Positions 15,833 to 24,881 of a DNA stretch of 64,000 bases are shown one piece after another. Source of the DNA: Bradyrhizobium liaoningense (lineage in GTDB: Bacteria; Pseudomonadota; Alphaproteobacteria; Rhizobiales; Xanthobacteraceae); assembly GCF_018130955.1 (NCBI RefSeq), contig NZ_JAFCJM010000020.1, positions 1 to 64,000 of the forward strand. Direction: 5' to 3'. The notes under the pieces were generated by a model that saw only the letters and a program-made list of their open reading frames with translations, made no database searches and had not been told where the DNA came from. Every line of letters begins with the position of its first letter. The first letter of the stretch is position 1. A program made the position numbers and the translations under genes.

Positions 15833-16756
15833 ATGCGCCCACGCCTGCCGCCGCTGAATGCCCTGAAAGCCTTTGAAGCCGCTGCGCGGCATGAGAGTTT
15901 TACGCGCGCCGCCGAGGAGCTTTGCGTCACGCAGGGTGCGGTCAGCCATCAGGTCAAGGCGCTCGAGGCCGAGCTTGCGGTCAAACTGTTCAACCGCGAG
16001 CGGCAGCGCCTGATCATCACCGAGGCCGGCCGCGAATATCTCGCCGTCGTGCGCGATGCGCTAGACCGCATTGCGATCGGTACCGAGCGGCTGTTGCAGC
16101 GGCAGAATTCCGGCGTGCTGACGGTCTCGACCTCACCGGACTTTGCCGCCAAATGGCTGGTGCATCGGCTCGGCAATTTCGTCGAGGCGCATGCGGGGAT
16201 CGACCTGCGGGTCTCCGCAACGCTGCATCATGTCGACTTCGCCCGCGAGGAAGTCGACCTTGCCGTGCGTCATGGCGACGGCAACTGGCCGGGGCTTGAC
16301 GCGGTGCGGCTGAGCCCGGAGCAGCTCTTTGCGGTCTGCAGCCCAAAACTTCTGTCCAGCCGCAAGCGCCTCGGCAAGCCGGCCGATCTCCTCAAGTTTC
16401 CGCTGATCCATATGGACAGCCGCGCCGACTGGGATAGCTGGCTGCAGGAGGCAGGGGTCGACCGGGGGGCCGTCACGCATGGTCCGGTGCTCAACCGCGC
16501 CAGCATGGTGATTGATGCGGCGATCAACGGGCAGGGGATTGCGCTCGCGCGCACCACGCTTGCGGCATGGGATCTCCTCAAGGGTCACCTGGTGCGACCG
16601 TTCGCATTGTCGCTGCCGTTGTCGAAGACATATTGGATCGTGTGCCCGAAAGCGACAGCCAGCCTGCCCAAGATCGTCACGTTTCGCGACTGGTTGCTGG
16701 CCGAAGCCACGCGCGATCTCCGGCAGCTTCAGAAGAAGGGAGCCCGGAAAACCTGA
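15833..16756 (+). CDS. LysR family transcriptional regulator, GcvA-like
   Basis: A 307-residue regulator. The N-terminal winged helix-turn-helix (PLNALKAFEAAARHESFTRA, ELCVTQGAVSHQVKALE) has the typical GcvA/AmpR look. The effector domain (about residues 90-295) follows with the VSTSPDFAAKWLVHRLGNF, VDLAVRHGDGNWPGL and GIALARTTLAAWDLLKG elements. The GTG at 15830 is directly followed by ATG 15833; either may start. It is divergent from DUF1127-GST, which are the obvious candidates for its targets. Confidence 0.93.
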   Translation: MRPRLPPLNALKAFEAAARHESFTRAAEELCVTQGAVSHQVKALEAELAVKLFNRERQRLIITEAGREYLAVVRDALDRIAIGTERLLQRQNSGVLTVSTSPDFAAKWLVHRLGNFVEAHAGIDLRVSATLHHVDFAREEVDLAVRHGDGNWPGLDAVRLSPEQLFAVCSPKLLSSRKRLGKPADLLKFPLIHMDSRADWDSWLQEAGVDRGAVTHGPVLNRASMVIDAAINGQGIALARTTLAAWDLLKGHLVRPFALSLPLSKTYWIVCPKATASLPKIVTFRDWLLAEATRDLRQLQKKGARKT

Positions 16757-16950
16757 CGATGTCGTCGAGTTCCCATTCGATGTGCCTCCCTCATACTCCC
16801 TTGTGATCGCGCGGGACGCGCTGGTCCCTCACAATTATTGCATGGCCATCGTGATCGGCGGTACTAATGTCGGCGGGGACAAGCAGACTCCCCTTCAGAC
16901 GCGCGTCGTCCAAGCTCTGCGCAACACTCGATTTGTCGAGGGGATTGCGC

Positions 16951-17154
16951 GTGGACGAGCGAAACCTTCCCAATATTCCTTCCGAGATCGCCGTCGAATC
17001 CGAGCAGAGGATCAAGCGCGGACCTTCCGCGTTTGTCTTTGCCGGCGATCCGGCCCGCGTCAGGGAAGGCTTTGAACTCGCGCTTCACATCATGGGCATC
17101 GGCGCGTCGATGGCGGATGAGATCGGGAACGATCCATCCGAACAAGGAGAATGA
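16951..17154 (+). CDS. small hypothetical protein, GTG start (67 aa)
   Basis: A 67-residue protein beginning VDERNLPNIPSEIAVESEQR from a GTG with GAGGGGA 6 nt upstream. The reading frame is open further upstream, but without a ribosome-binding site. It has a hydrophobic helix-like part (EGFELALHIMGIGASMADEI) but no signal peptide. No family recognised. Its stop overlaps the start of the DUF1259 gene by 3 nt, so it is translationally coupled to it. The 16757-16950 stretch before it shows nothing. Confidence 0.6.
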   Translation: MDERNLPNIPSEIAVESEQRIKRGPSAFVFAGDPARVREGFELALHIMGIGASMADEIGNDPSEQGE

Positions 17155-18047
17155 CCATGCGAAGCGTGCTCTGGCTGATAGCCTCGATACTCGCGATCTC
17201 CTTCACCACGGTCGCGATGGCCCAAGATATCGAGTGGCAAAAAATCGACGAAGCCTTCGGCAGGAAGGCGGCCGTGTCCGGCGACGCGCACCGCTATGGC
17301 TTTCCCCGCAGCGACCTTTCGGTCACGCTGGATGGCGTGGCCATCAAGCCGGCATTCGCTCTGGGTGGCTGGGTCGTGTTCAAGCCCGCCCATGGCGGCG
17401 TGATGGTCATGGGCGATCTCGTGCTGCTGGAGACCGAGATCAACCCCGTCATGCTGAAGCTGATCGAGGGCGGGTTGGAGGTCACGGCCGTGCACAATCA
17501 TTTGCTGCGCGCGAGCCCCGCAACTTTCTACATGCATGTCGGCGGCCACGGCGATGCCGTGAAGATTGCGAACGTAATTCGGGATGCGCTCGGGGCCAGC
17601 AACACGCCGCTTGCGACGACCGTCGGTGCCGCTCCACCGCCGGCCGTCGATCTCGACACGGCGCAGCTTGACCAGATCATCGGCGTCAAGGGCCAGAGTA
17701 ATGGCGGCGTTTACCAGTTCGCCGTGCCGCGCCGCGACCCCGTCAGCGAGGGAGGCATGCAGCTTGTCCCGGTCGGTCCGATGGGCGTTGCGGAGGCGAT
17801 CAATTTCCAGCCTACCGGAGGCGGCAAGGCGGCGATCACCGGCGACTTCGTTCTGACCGGCGATGAAGTCAACCCGGTCATCAAGGCGTTGCGCAGCAAC
17901 GGCATCGAGGTGACCGCGCTCCACAGCCACATGATCGATGAGCAGCCGCGCCTGTTCTTCTGCCATTTCTGGGCCAACGATGATGCGGTGAAACTTGCCA
18001 GGGGCCTGCGCGCGGCGCTCGACAAGAGCGCGGTGAAGCTACAATGA
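17151..18047 (+). CDS. DUF1259 (LppY/LpqO-like) exported protein
   Basis: A 298-residue protein with a signal peptide ending VAMAQ (residue 25). The mature part is two copies of the same unit: residues about 27-150 (IDEAFGRKAAVSGDAHRYGF, FKPAHGGVMVMGDLVLLETE, EVTAVHNHLLRASPATFYMH) and about 170-298 (LDQIIGVKGQSNGGVYQFAV, GGGKAAITGDFVLTGDEVNP, EVTALHSHMIDEQPRLFFCH). Each repeat keeps the HNH/HSH histidines, a possible metal site. Known members are mycobacterial lipoproteins of unknown function. ATG at 17157 is an alternative start. Coupled to the 67-residue protein upstream. Confidence 0.88.
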   Translation: MTMRSVLWLIASILAISFTTVAMAQDIEWQKIDEAFGRKAAVSGDAHRYGFPRSDLSVTLDGVAIKPAFALGGWVVFKPAHGGVMVMGDLVLLETEINPVMLKLIEGGLEVTAVHNHLLRASPATFYMHVGGHGDAVKIANVIRDALGASNTPLATTVGAAPPPAVDLDTAQLDQIIGVKGQSNGGVYQFAVPRRDPVSEGGMQLVPVGPMGVAEAINFQPTGGGKAAITGDFVLTGDEVNPVIKALRSNGIEVTALHSHMIDEQPRLFFCHFWANDDAVKLARGLRAALDKSAVKLQ

Positions 18048-18104
18048 CCGAGGAGGGCTTGTTGACTCGGCTGCTTGACGTCGCGCGCAACGACGGACCG
18101 GCTT

Positions 18105-19454
18105 TTACTGCCCCTTGGCCCTCTGGTCGAATGCGCTCAGGACGGCGAGCGTCATTGCGGTGACACCGGTCTGGATGGTCGGCTTCGGCACCGGCGCGTA
18201 CAGCGGGGAATGGTTGCCCGGAAGCGGCGGGCCGCCATTGAGCGACGCGGCGACGACTTCAGGATCGTAGACGCCGATATTGAAGAACATCGAAGGCACG
18301 CCAGAATTGATGTACTCGGAATAATCCTCGCTCGCGGTGACCGGCGGCGCGAAGTTGAACCTGTCGCCGAAGGCCACCTTCAGCACCTTCTCGGCGGTTG
18401 CGCCAACAACGGCATCGTTGACCAGCGCCTTGACCCCTTCGGTAATCATGATGTCAGGCGCCGGCGCATCCGCCATGTCGGCGACCGCCTTGGCGGTTCG
18501 CTTGATCCCGTCATGCATTTTGGCGCGCACGTCAGCATCGAAGGTTCTGATGGTGCCCTGTAGAACCGCCTCGTCGGGAATGATGTTGCCGGAGGTGCCG
18601 GCATGGAACGAGCCGATCGAGATAACGCCGAATTTGGTCGGGTCCTTCTCACGGCTGATGACGCTCTGGACATCGACTACGAAACGCGACGCCATCGTCA
18701 CGGGATCGATGGTCGCCTGTGGCGACGCGCCATGGCCGCCACGGCCCTTGAATCTGATGAAGAGGGCGTCGGCGCTGGATGAGCGGACCCCGGGGGTGAA
18801 GACGACGGAGCCGTAGGGGAAAGGCCCGCCGCCGCTATGGAGGGCGAAGCCGACGTCGGGCTTGGGAAAGCGGGTGAACAGGCCGTCCATCAGCATGGCC
18901 ATCGCACCCGCGCCCACCTCTTCGCCGGGCTGGGCGATGAACATCAGCGTGCCCTTCCACCGATCCTTCAGTCCGACCAGCGTTTTTGCCGTTCCGAACC
19001 AGCTCGCCATGTGGATGTCGTGGCCGCAGCTATGGGCCACGAAGGTTTCGCGCCCCTGCCAGGTCGTCTTGTCACGGCTTGCATAGGGCAGGCCGGTCTT
19101 CTCTTCCATCGGCAGCGCGTCAAGCTCGGTGCGCACCATGATGATCGGGCCATCGCCATTCTTGTAGAGCGCAACCAGCCCGGTCCTGCCGACCTTCTCC
19201 GTCACCTCGAAGCCGATCGCGCGCATCTCGGCGGCGAGTTTTGCGGCGGTCTTCTCCTCCTGGAAGGCGAGCTCGGGATGCGCGTGGATGTCCTTGTAGA
19301 GCGCATCGAGCTTTGGATATTCGCGCTCGAAGGAGGTCTCGATCGATTGCTTCAAGCCTGCCGCGTCGATCTCCGCATGCGCCGGCAGCGCAACGATGTT
19401 GCCCAAAGAAAATGCGGTGGCCAGTGCTGTGAGCAGGGGCTTTGCAAACCGCAT
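18105..19454 (-). CDS. M20 family amidohydrolase, exported
   Basis: A 449-residue metallo-hydrolase with a signal peptide (cut about residue 28, LPAHA) that places it in the periplasm. Metal ligands and catalytic residues typical of M20D: HAHPELAFQEEKTA near residue 60, SCGHDIHMASWFG (His), the Glu pair in QPGEEVGAGA, HSGGG and the C-terminal GNHSPLYAP. The lid domain carries GRGGHGASPQ. Likely hydrolyses an N-acyl or amide bond, as in hippurate or indole-acetyl amino acid hydrolases. The start at 19454 has a GGGAGGT ribosome-binding site; the longer frame to 19937 lacks family-like sequence. Confidence 0.92.
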   Translation of the reverse strand: MRFAKPLLTALATAFSLGNIVALPAHAEIDAAGLKQSIETSFEREYPKLDALYKDIHAHPELAFQEEKTAAKLAAEMRAIGFEVTEKVGRTGLVALYKNGDGPIIMVRTELDALPMEEKTGLPYASRDKTTWQGRETFVAHSCGHDIHMASWFGTAKTLVGLKDRWKGTLMFIAQPGEEVGAGAMAMLMDGLFTRFPKPDVGFALHSGGGPFPYGSVVFTPGVRSSSADALFIRFKGRGGHGASPQATIDPVTMASRFVVDVQSVISREKDPTKFGVISIGSFHAGTSGNIIPDEAVLQGTIRTFDADVRAKMHDGIKRTAKAVADMADAPAPDIMITEGVKALVNDAVVGATAEKVLKVAFGDRFNFAPPVTASEDYSEYINSGVPSMFFNIGVYDPEVVAASLNGGPPLPGNHSPLYAPVPKPTIQTGVTAMTLAVLSAFDQRAKGQ

Positions 19455-19683
19455 GGTCAGACCTCCCTTGAGCTTTCTCCTCGGCCTTGCTTCCCCCACC
19501 CAGAATATCGCGATGCAGGAATTTTGACCACCTTCCGCCAAATGCAGGAAGCTCACACAGGCAAGGCCGCGGATGACACGGCTGGCCCGCTCGCTGCACC
19601 GCTTTGGCGCCAAAAAGGCGACATCTCCTCCTCGGTTGAGTAGAGTGGGAGGGGAGCGTCGCAGGCCGGGTGTGAGGGGTAAG

Positions 19684-20118
19684 ATGATGAAGAGCGTCTC
19701 GGCGGACATGATACCCGAGCACTTCTGGCGAGTTAGGTACGACCAAGACCACGATCCGAATACGCCGACGCTACCGAGCATGTCCGACAGCCCGAACTGC
19801 CAGAATTTCGCGTACGCCCTGCTCAAGCACTTCGGATTTGAAATATCCCCGTTTCGGTCCAGCAACCTATGGCAGGACACCAGGGAAACCCATGTGGTGT
19901 CGGACGAGTTGAGACCACTCGACCTTTTGCTTTTCAATCGGACTGAAAATCCCTGGGGAGCGCATGTCGCGCTTTATCTCGGCGAGGACCATGCCATTCA
20001 TCTTAGCAAAAAACAGTCAGGACCGGTGATCTGGCCGCTGGACCAATTCCTCCAGCTTGCTGAGTATCGAACGTTCATCGGGGCAAAGCGGCTCCGAAAT
20101 ATCGGCGTCTGCCCATAG
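19684..20118 (+). CDS. NlpC/P60-like cysteine hydrolase family protein
   Basis: A 144-residue protein without signal peptide. Seen: NCQNFAYALL with Cys39 at the start of a helix, then RPLDLLLFNRTENPWGAHVALYLGEDHAIHLS with His94 on a strand, the Cys-His order of the NlpC/P60 (papain-like) fold. Such proteins cut peptide or amide bonds, often in cell-wall peptides, though without a leader it may act inside the cell. Starts at ATG ATG 19684 behind GAGGGGT. Base composition looks lower in GC than its neighbours. Confidence 0.75.
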   Translation: MMKSVSADMIPEHFWRVRYDQDHDPNTPTLPSMSDSPNCQNFAYALLKHFGFEISPFRSSNLWQDTRETHVVSDELRPLDLLLFNRTENPWGAHVALYLGEDHAIHLSKKQSGPVIWPLDQFLQLAEYRTFIGAKRLRNIGVCP

Positions 20119-20204
20119 TCGAAGGCACATGGAATGAAGACACGTGCCCGCGATTCCCTGGCGATCGTAGATCCGCTGTGAATGCTGGGCGAGTGGAGGG
20201 GGCA

Positions 20205-20666
20205 ATGGAGTGCACGATCCGTCCAGCGCTTGAACATGACGCGGACGAAATAAGCGCGGTCATCTTGCGTGCATTGCGCGAAACGAATGCGAGGGACTAT
20301 ACAGACGAGATCATCCAGAGGGTCGAGCGCAGCTTCAGTCCCAGCGCCGTGCTGGAGCTGATCGGCAAGCGCACGGTCCTTGTTGCCACGATTGACGGCC
20401 GCGTCGCTGGGACAGCAAGCCTCGATGGAAGCGTGGTCCGTTCAGTTTTTGTCGCCCCTGATGTTCAGGCTCGGGGGATAGGCAAGCTGCTGATGGCCGC
20501 GATCGAGCGCACAGCGCGCGAGAGAAACGTCCCCAGATTGGCCGTCCCCTCTTCGGTCACCGCCGAAGCCTTCTACGCGCGGCTTGGATTCAGGGCCGTG
20601 CGCGATAGCTACCATGGTGATGAACGCACGATCATCATGGAGCGATTGCTGGATGAACCACCATAA
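20205..20666 (+). CDS. GNAT family N-acetyltransferase
   Basis: A 153-residue acetyltransferase. Seen: the N-terminal strand CTIRPALEHDADEISAVILR, the beta-4/beta-5 VRSVFVAPDVQARGIGKLLM (acetyl-CoA pyrophosphate loop Q-A-R-G-I-G) and the C-terminal AFYARLGFRAVRD. The start at 20205 has an excellent GGAGGGGG; the GTG at 20178 gives nine extra residues without support. Substrate not deducible. Confidence 0.92.
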   Translation: MECTIRPALEHDADEISAVILRALRETNARDYTDEIIQRVERSFSPSAVLELIGKRTVLVATIDGRVAGTASLDGSVVRSVFVAPDVQARGIGKLLMAAIERTARERNVPRLAVPSSVTAEAFYARLGFRAVRDSYHGDERTIIMERLLDEPP

Positions 20667-20775
20667 CTCTCGTTAGGTCGAAACCGGGCCTCGCGACTGG
20701 TCGCTTCGAAGGTCAGCTGCCTGAAGGTAGCTTCGGCAAAAAGCCGACGCTGGGCCCGCCGCGGCGTTGGAGCGC

Positions 20776-21414
20776 TTAACGCGCCGGGCAGGCCGCGCCA
20801 GTCTTGACCCAGGCTTCGACGAGTGCTCCGGCCTGCTCCTGCGTGCCTGGCGCCGGCGCGCGGCCGAAGCCCGGCTTCCAGGCCCAGCCGACCAGCGTGT
20901 CCTTGCCGATGTGCTCGATCAGGTCTTCCACCTTGCGGCCGCCATTGCGCGCAGAATCTGATATCTGCGCGCAGATTTCGCCGACGGTCTTGCCTTCCCA
21001 GGCCATCTCGCGCGGCGCCAGATGCCATTCGGGATGACCGGGCACGCGGCCGGGCTCGAAATTGGCCTTCTGGTGGCAGGTGTGACAGCGCATCGTCTCT
21101 AAGCCGTGGCCGTCGGCGCCGCGCGTCACCGGCGGCTGATGGATGCGGGGATTGTCACCCTGGCGCGGACTGTCGCCGGCCGGGTGGCAGTTGGTACAGC
21201 GCGGATGGGTCAGGACCTTGCCGAGCTCGGTGAACATCGCGGCCGATCGCTGCGCGGTGTCGCTGATGCCAGCAAAGCTATCGGGGGAGGCCAGCGCATG
21301 GCTTGCCGTCTCCGAGGCCGCGTAGCCCGCGCAAAGGCTGCTCGTGAGTGCCGCGACGGCAACGACCAGTCGAATTCGCGCGCCGGATTGCATGGCTCTC
21401 AACCCCGCGCTCAT
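20776..21414 (-). CDS. dihaem c-type cytochrome of Mo-hydroxylase
   Basis: A 212-residue exported cytochrome with a leader (LVVAVAALTSSLCAGYAAS) and two haem motifs, CTNCH (residues 73-77) and CHTCH (110-114). The stop-start overlap ATGA with the 2Fe-2S gene and the same strand tie it to the molybdenum hydroxylase operon, where it would accept electrons from the 2Fe-2S subunit. ATG at 21393 is an alternative start. Cytochromes of this kind occur with isoquinoline 1-oxidoreductase-like enzymes in proteobacteria. Confidence 0.85.
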   Translation of the reverse strand: MSAGLRAMQSGARIRLVVAVAALTSSLCAGYAASETASHALASPDSFAGISDTAQRSAAMFTELGKVLTHPRCTNCHPAGDSPRQGDNPRIHQPPVTRGADGHGLETMRCHTCHQKANFEPGRVPGHPEWHLAPREMAWEGKTVGEICAQISDSARNGGRKVEDLIEHIGKDTLVGWAWKPGFGRAPAPGTQEQAGALVEAWVKTGAACPAR

Positions 21415-21935
21415 TTGGTGGCGATCAGGTAGCGCTTGGCGTCGGCCAGAATCACGTCGCGCACGGCCTCGTGGTACTTGATGTAGCCGGTGCAGCGGCA
21501 GAGATGGCCGTCGAGCGCCTCGGAGATGGTGGCCTCCAGCGCGTCGCGCGCCACCGGCGTGCGCGAGAGACGTTCGAGCAGCACCTGTCCCTCGTTGAGG
21601 AAGCCCGCAGTGCAATAGCCGCATTGAAAGGCGAAGTGGTCGATGAAGGCCTTTTGCAGGGCGGAGAGCTCGCCGTCCTTGGCGTGACCCTCGACGGTGC
21701 GGATCGACTTGCCGTCAAAGTTCACGGCCGGTGCGATGCAGGTCGGGCTGGTATAGCTCGTGCCGTCGGGGTTATCGACGATGATGGCGCAGCTCAGGCA
21801 TTGCGCGGCGCCGCAGCCGAATTTTGTGCCGGTCATGCCGAGCATCTCGCGCAAAAGATCGTTCATCGAGAGATCGTCGCGCACGTCCATCGGACCGTGC
21901 TTGCGGCCGTTGATGGTGAGGCTAAGTGTCGTCAC
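21411..21935 (-). CDS. (2Fe-2S)-binding small subunit of molybdenum hydroxylase (IorA-like)
   Basis: A 174-residue protein with both iron-sulfur centres of the xanthine oxidase family. The plant-ferredoxin-like N-terminal cluster has Cys at about 41, 46, 49 and 66 (GCGAAQCLSC); the C-terminal cluster has Cys 105, 108, 146 and 148 (QCGYCTAGF and HLCRCTGYIKYHEA). No signal peptide; it would be exported with the Tat-dependent large subunit. It overlaps both neighbours by 4 nt. Confidence 0.93.
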   Translation of the reverse strand: MTTLSLTINGRKHGPMDVRDDLSMNDLLREMLGMTGTKFGCGAAQCLSCAIIVDNPDGTSYTSPTCIAPAVNFDGKSIRTVEGHAKDGELSALQKAFIDHFAFQCGYCTAGFLNEGQVLLERLSRTPVARDALEATISEALDGHLCRCTGYIKYHEAVRDVILADAKRYLIATK

Positions 21936-24703
21936 GCGAGCACTCCCTTGAGCAGGCTTGCGGTGACCGGCAGCGCGCGGAAGCGGTGGCCGGTGGCGTC
22001 GAAGATGGCATTGATGAGGGCCGGCACGATCGGGATCATGACGACCTCCGCCATGCCTTTCGGTGGCTCATCCGGCGTCAATGGCTTCAGCATCTCGATC
22101 TCGAGATCGCGCAAGGGCAGGTCGGAGCCGCGCGCGACCAGATAGCGCCCGAGATTCCATCCGCCGTTGCCGGGGCCGCCCTCGAATGGCGGCAGGCTCT
22201 CAAGCAACGCGTAGCCGACACCCATGGCAAAACCGCCATGCGATTGGCCCATCACCACCTCGGGCACGAGCGCGGTGCCGCATTCGAACACGCTGTAGGC
22301 CTTGGCGATGCGCAGGTTGCCCGAGGCGCGCTCGATCTCGACGCGCACCAGCGTGCCGCACATCGAGGTGTAGGAGGTGCCGATGCGGTTATTGTCGGTC
22401 GGTGGAAATTTGACGCTGGTGCGATTGACCCGCTCGAATTTGCCATTGCCCTTGCGGATCGCCAGCGCGTCGATGTCGGCGCGGTACTGCTCGCCGAACA
22501 GCGGGAAACGCGCCCGTGACCAGGCCCAACGCGAAAAGCTATGCGCGACCGCGCCGGTGACGAAGCCGCGCGCATGGGCAGTTGCGGCCAGCGCCGGTAG
22601 CGCGAGGGGCGCGAGGCCTTCCATTGTGAGCTGGCCGTTCTGCCAGCGCGCATCAGCCCATTGCTTCGCGCGCGGATCGGTTTTCGGGATGCGCCACAGC
22701 TCAAGTGCCGCGGGCCACAGGCCGAAGCTGAAGATGACCCGCGCGGCCTCGGCTGCGGAATGCGTGCCGACATGGGCGCCGATCGAGGCTGATGTCGCCG
22801 AGCTGATCGACGGCACCCAACGCGGGTTCTTCTCGGCGGCGTCCTGAGTCTTCTGATCCATGGTGTAAGGATCGCCCGAGGTGACGAGGCCGAGCACGTC
22901 GTAGCTGTCGACGCGGGCGACCGAGACTTCGTCGGCGATCGCGCCGAGATGCGCGGCGACGCGGTTTGCAAGCGCCGTGCCGATGCCGTTGCCCATCTCG
23001 ACATGATCGCAGAAGATCGCGATCTTGCCGTCGGCACCGAGCTCGACGCGGCCGAGCGAGCAGTCAGCGCCCGCGCCGTAGTCCTTGGTGACGCAGGCAA
23101 CGCCGGTGCCGACCAGCCGATCTCCAGACGTTTGCTTGAGCTGCGCGCGCTGCTGCCAGATCGGATGCCTTTCGAGCTTGTCGAGAATTTCAGGCGTGCG
23201 CACCGAGACGATGTAGGGATTGCCGGTCATGGTCCGGCCGTTCTGCTTCAAGGCATTGCGGCGGCGGAATTCGATCGGATCGAGCTTCAATTCGGCCGCC
23301 GCTTCGTCGATCAGCACCTCCAGCGCCGTCATGGTCTGCAAGGTGCCGTAGCCGCGCATCGAGCCCGCGGTCACGCCGCGAGAATGCAGTGCGACTGTTG
23401 TGACGTCGGCCTTCGGGATGTCGTAGATGCCGATCGCAGCGGTGGCGGCGACGGTGGCGACATTGGCGGAGAAGTTGGCGAGACCGCCGCCGTCGAGGAC
23501 ATGGTCGGCGGCGAACGCCTTGATCTTGCCGGTGGCCCGCTCGATGCCGATGCGCGAGCGCATCTTGATCGGGTGACGCTTGATGCCGCCCTGGAATTGC
23601 TGGTAGCGATCATGCGCCAGCCGCACGGGCTTGCCGGGGAAGCAGACCGCGGCGAGTGCGACATAGAGCACGAATGGCGTATGATCGCGGCCGCCAAAGC
23701 CGCCGCCGACATGGGCGAACTGCGCGTTGATATGCGCGGGCTTGTAGGGCGCGCGGGCCTTGCCGAGCAGGGTCGCGATCGACTCCGCGGCCTCATAGGG
23801 CGACTGCACGCCGAGGACCAGTTCGAGATTGCCGCCCTTGCCGTTGTACCAGGCGAGCCCGCATTCCGGCTCCAGGAACATCGGGTCGACCGACTGTGTT
23901 TCGAACTCGCGATCGAGCACGAGCATGGCGGCGTTGTCCGCAGCAAGCTCGGCGCGAATCTGCTCGCCATAGCGGGCCGCCTTGGCGTAGTCGGGCGGGG
24001 TCTCCCTTGCGAGGGGCGACCACACCGGCAGCGCCGCGGTCTGGACTTTTTTCGGCGAGACCCAGCCCGCCTGGATCGGCGAATACACATCTGGCTGCTC
24101 GGGCGAGGCGCCCGCGACGCGCGTGAAGCGGTAGGCGCCGTAGTCGGGAACGATGACCGGCCCGGTTTCCTCGCCGAACCTGACGAAGGTGCCGTCGCGC
24201 AAGGCGAGCCGCGCCTGGTCGAAGGCGTCGAACCGCTCGAAGATCAGAAGCGCGACCGGCTGGCCCAGATAAATCGGCGTCTTGCCGACCGGACAGAACA
24301 GGTCGCCTTTGTAGAACTCAGGAACCTGCGTGCCGATCCGATCGAGATCGGCTGATGTGACGACCACTGACGGCTTGAGCGCTCCGGAAAGGCGCGCGAG
24401 GTCCATACCGGTGTAGACATGCATGGCGTCGTTGGCGCGCACGAGGATGGCGTGCGAGGTGGTTGCGGGCCAGCCCGGCAGGTCGTTGGCGCGGAAGTCG
24501 GAGGCGTAGAGTTTTGCGCCGGTGACCTTGGCGACACCGTCGACGCGGCCGGCGCCATTTGCCGCGGGATTGAAACGGCCGCGTCCGGGAAGCGTCTCGT
24601 GCGTCGCGAAGGGGGCGTCCTTCGCGAGTGCCAAATGCGACAGGCTGACCGAGATGCCGCCCGCCGATAACCACTTCACGAACTCGCGTCGCGAAGGCCG
24701 CAT
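21932..24703 (-). CDS. molybdopterin-binding large subunit of xanthine dehydrogenase family (IorB-like), Tat-exported
   Basis: A 923-residue molybdenum hydroxylase subunit. The start at 24703 has AAGGA at 7 nt and gives a twin-arginine leader (PSRREFVKWLSAGG), so it acts in the periplasm. Seen: the first domain with FNPAANGAGRVDGVAKVTGA, the Mo-binding GGGFGGRDHTPFVLY, GSMRGYGTLQTMTALEVLID, and near the C-terminus PPKGMAEVVMIP with a Glu at the usual catalytic position. Together with the 2Fe-2S subunit and the cytochrome it forms a complete operon for hydroxylation of an N-heterocycle or aldehyde; substrate unknown. Confidence 0.92.
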   Translation of the reverse strand: MRPSRREFVKWLSAGGISVSLSHLALAKDAPFATHETLPGRGRFNPAANGAGRVDGVAKVTGAKLYASDFRANDLPGWPATTSHAILVRANDAMHVYTGMDLARLSGALKPSVVVTSADLDRIGTQVPEFYKGDLFCPVGKTPIYLGQPVALLIFERFDAFDQARLALRDGTFVRFGEETGPVIVPDYGAYRFTRVAGASPEQPDVYSPIQAGWVSPKKVQTAALPVWSPLARETPPDYAKAARYGEQIRAELAADNAAMLVLDREFETQSVDPMFLEPECGLAWYNGKGGNLELVLGVQSPYEAAESIATLLGKARAPYKPAHINAQFAHVGGGFGGRDHTPFVLYVALAAVCFPGKPVRLAHDRYQQFQGGIKRHPIKMRSRIGIERATGKIKAFAADHVLDGGGLANFSANVATVAATAAIGIYDIPKADVTTVALHSRGVTAGSMRGYGTLQTMTALEVLIDEAAAELKLDPIEFRRRNALKQNGRTMTGNPYIVSVRTPEILDKLERHPIWQQRAQLKQTSGDRLVGTGVACVTKDYGAGADCSLGRVELGADGKIAIFCDHVEMGNGIGTALANRVAAHLGAIADEVSVARVDSYDVLGLVTSGDPYTMDQKTQDAAEKNPRWVPSISSATSASIGAHVGTHSAAEAARVIFSFGLWPAALELWRIPKTDPRAKQWADARWQNGQLTMEGLAPLALPALAATAHARGFVTGAVAHSFSRWAWSRARFPLFGEQYRADIDALAIRKGNGKFERVNRTSVKFPPTDNNRIGTSYTSMCGTLVRVEIERASGNLRIAKAYSVFECGTALVPEVVMGQSHGGFAMGVGYALLESLPPFEGGPGNGGWNLGRYLVARGSDLPLRDLEIEMLKPLTPDEPPKGMAEVVMIPIVPALINAIFDATGHRFRALPVTASLLKGVLA

Positions 24704-24835
24704 GAGCCGATCCTTGCACAAGGTTTTGAGGGGCACGTCGATGCTGACGGCATCGATGCCCGGGGGATCATCGTTGCGACGTCAGGAGTCGTCGCACCAC
24801 AATAGAAGCGGGTCGGGCGTTACCATTCGGTGAAG

Positions 24836-24860
24836 ACGGCGGCGGTGTTGCCGCCGCCGT
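24836..24860 (-). terminator. possible terminator hairpin without T run
   Basis: ACGGCGGCGG-TGTTG-CCGCCGCCGT is a perfect 10-bp GC stem 21 nt behind the stop codon of the minus-strand gene at 24882. It lacks a T run, so it is only a weak terminator candidate. Confidence 0.4.
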
Positions 24861-24881
24861 GTGTTCCGATGTTTCCCGGGC

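Noticed and set aside
22949-24355. 468-codon open frame antisense to the Mo subunit gene
   Set aside because: A shadow from high-GC coding DNA; Arg/Asp/Gly-rich without domain.
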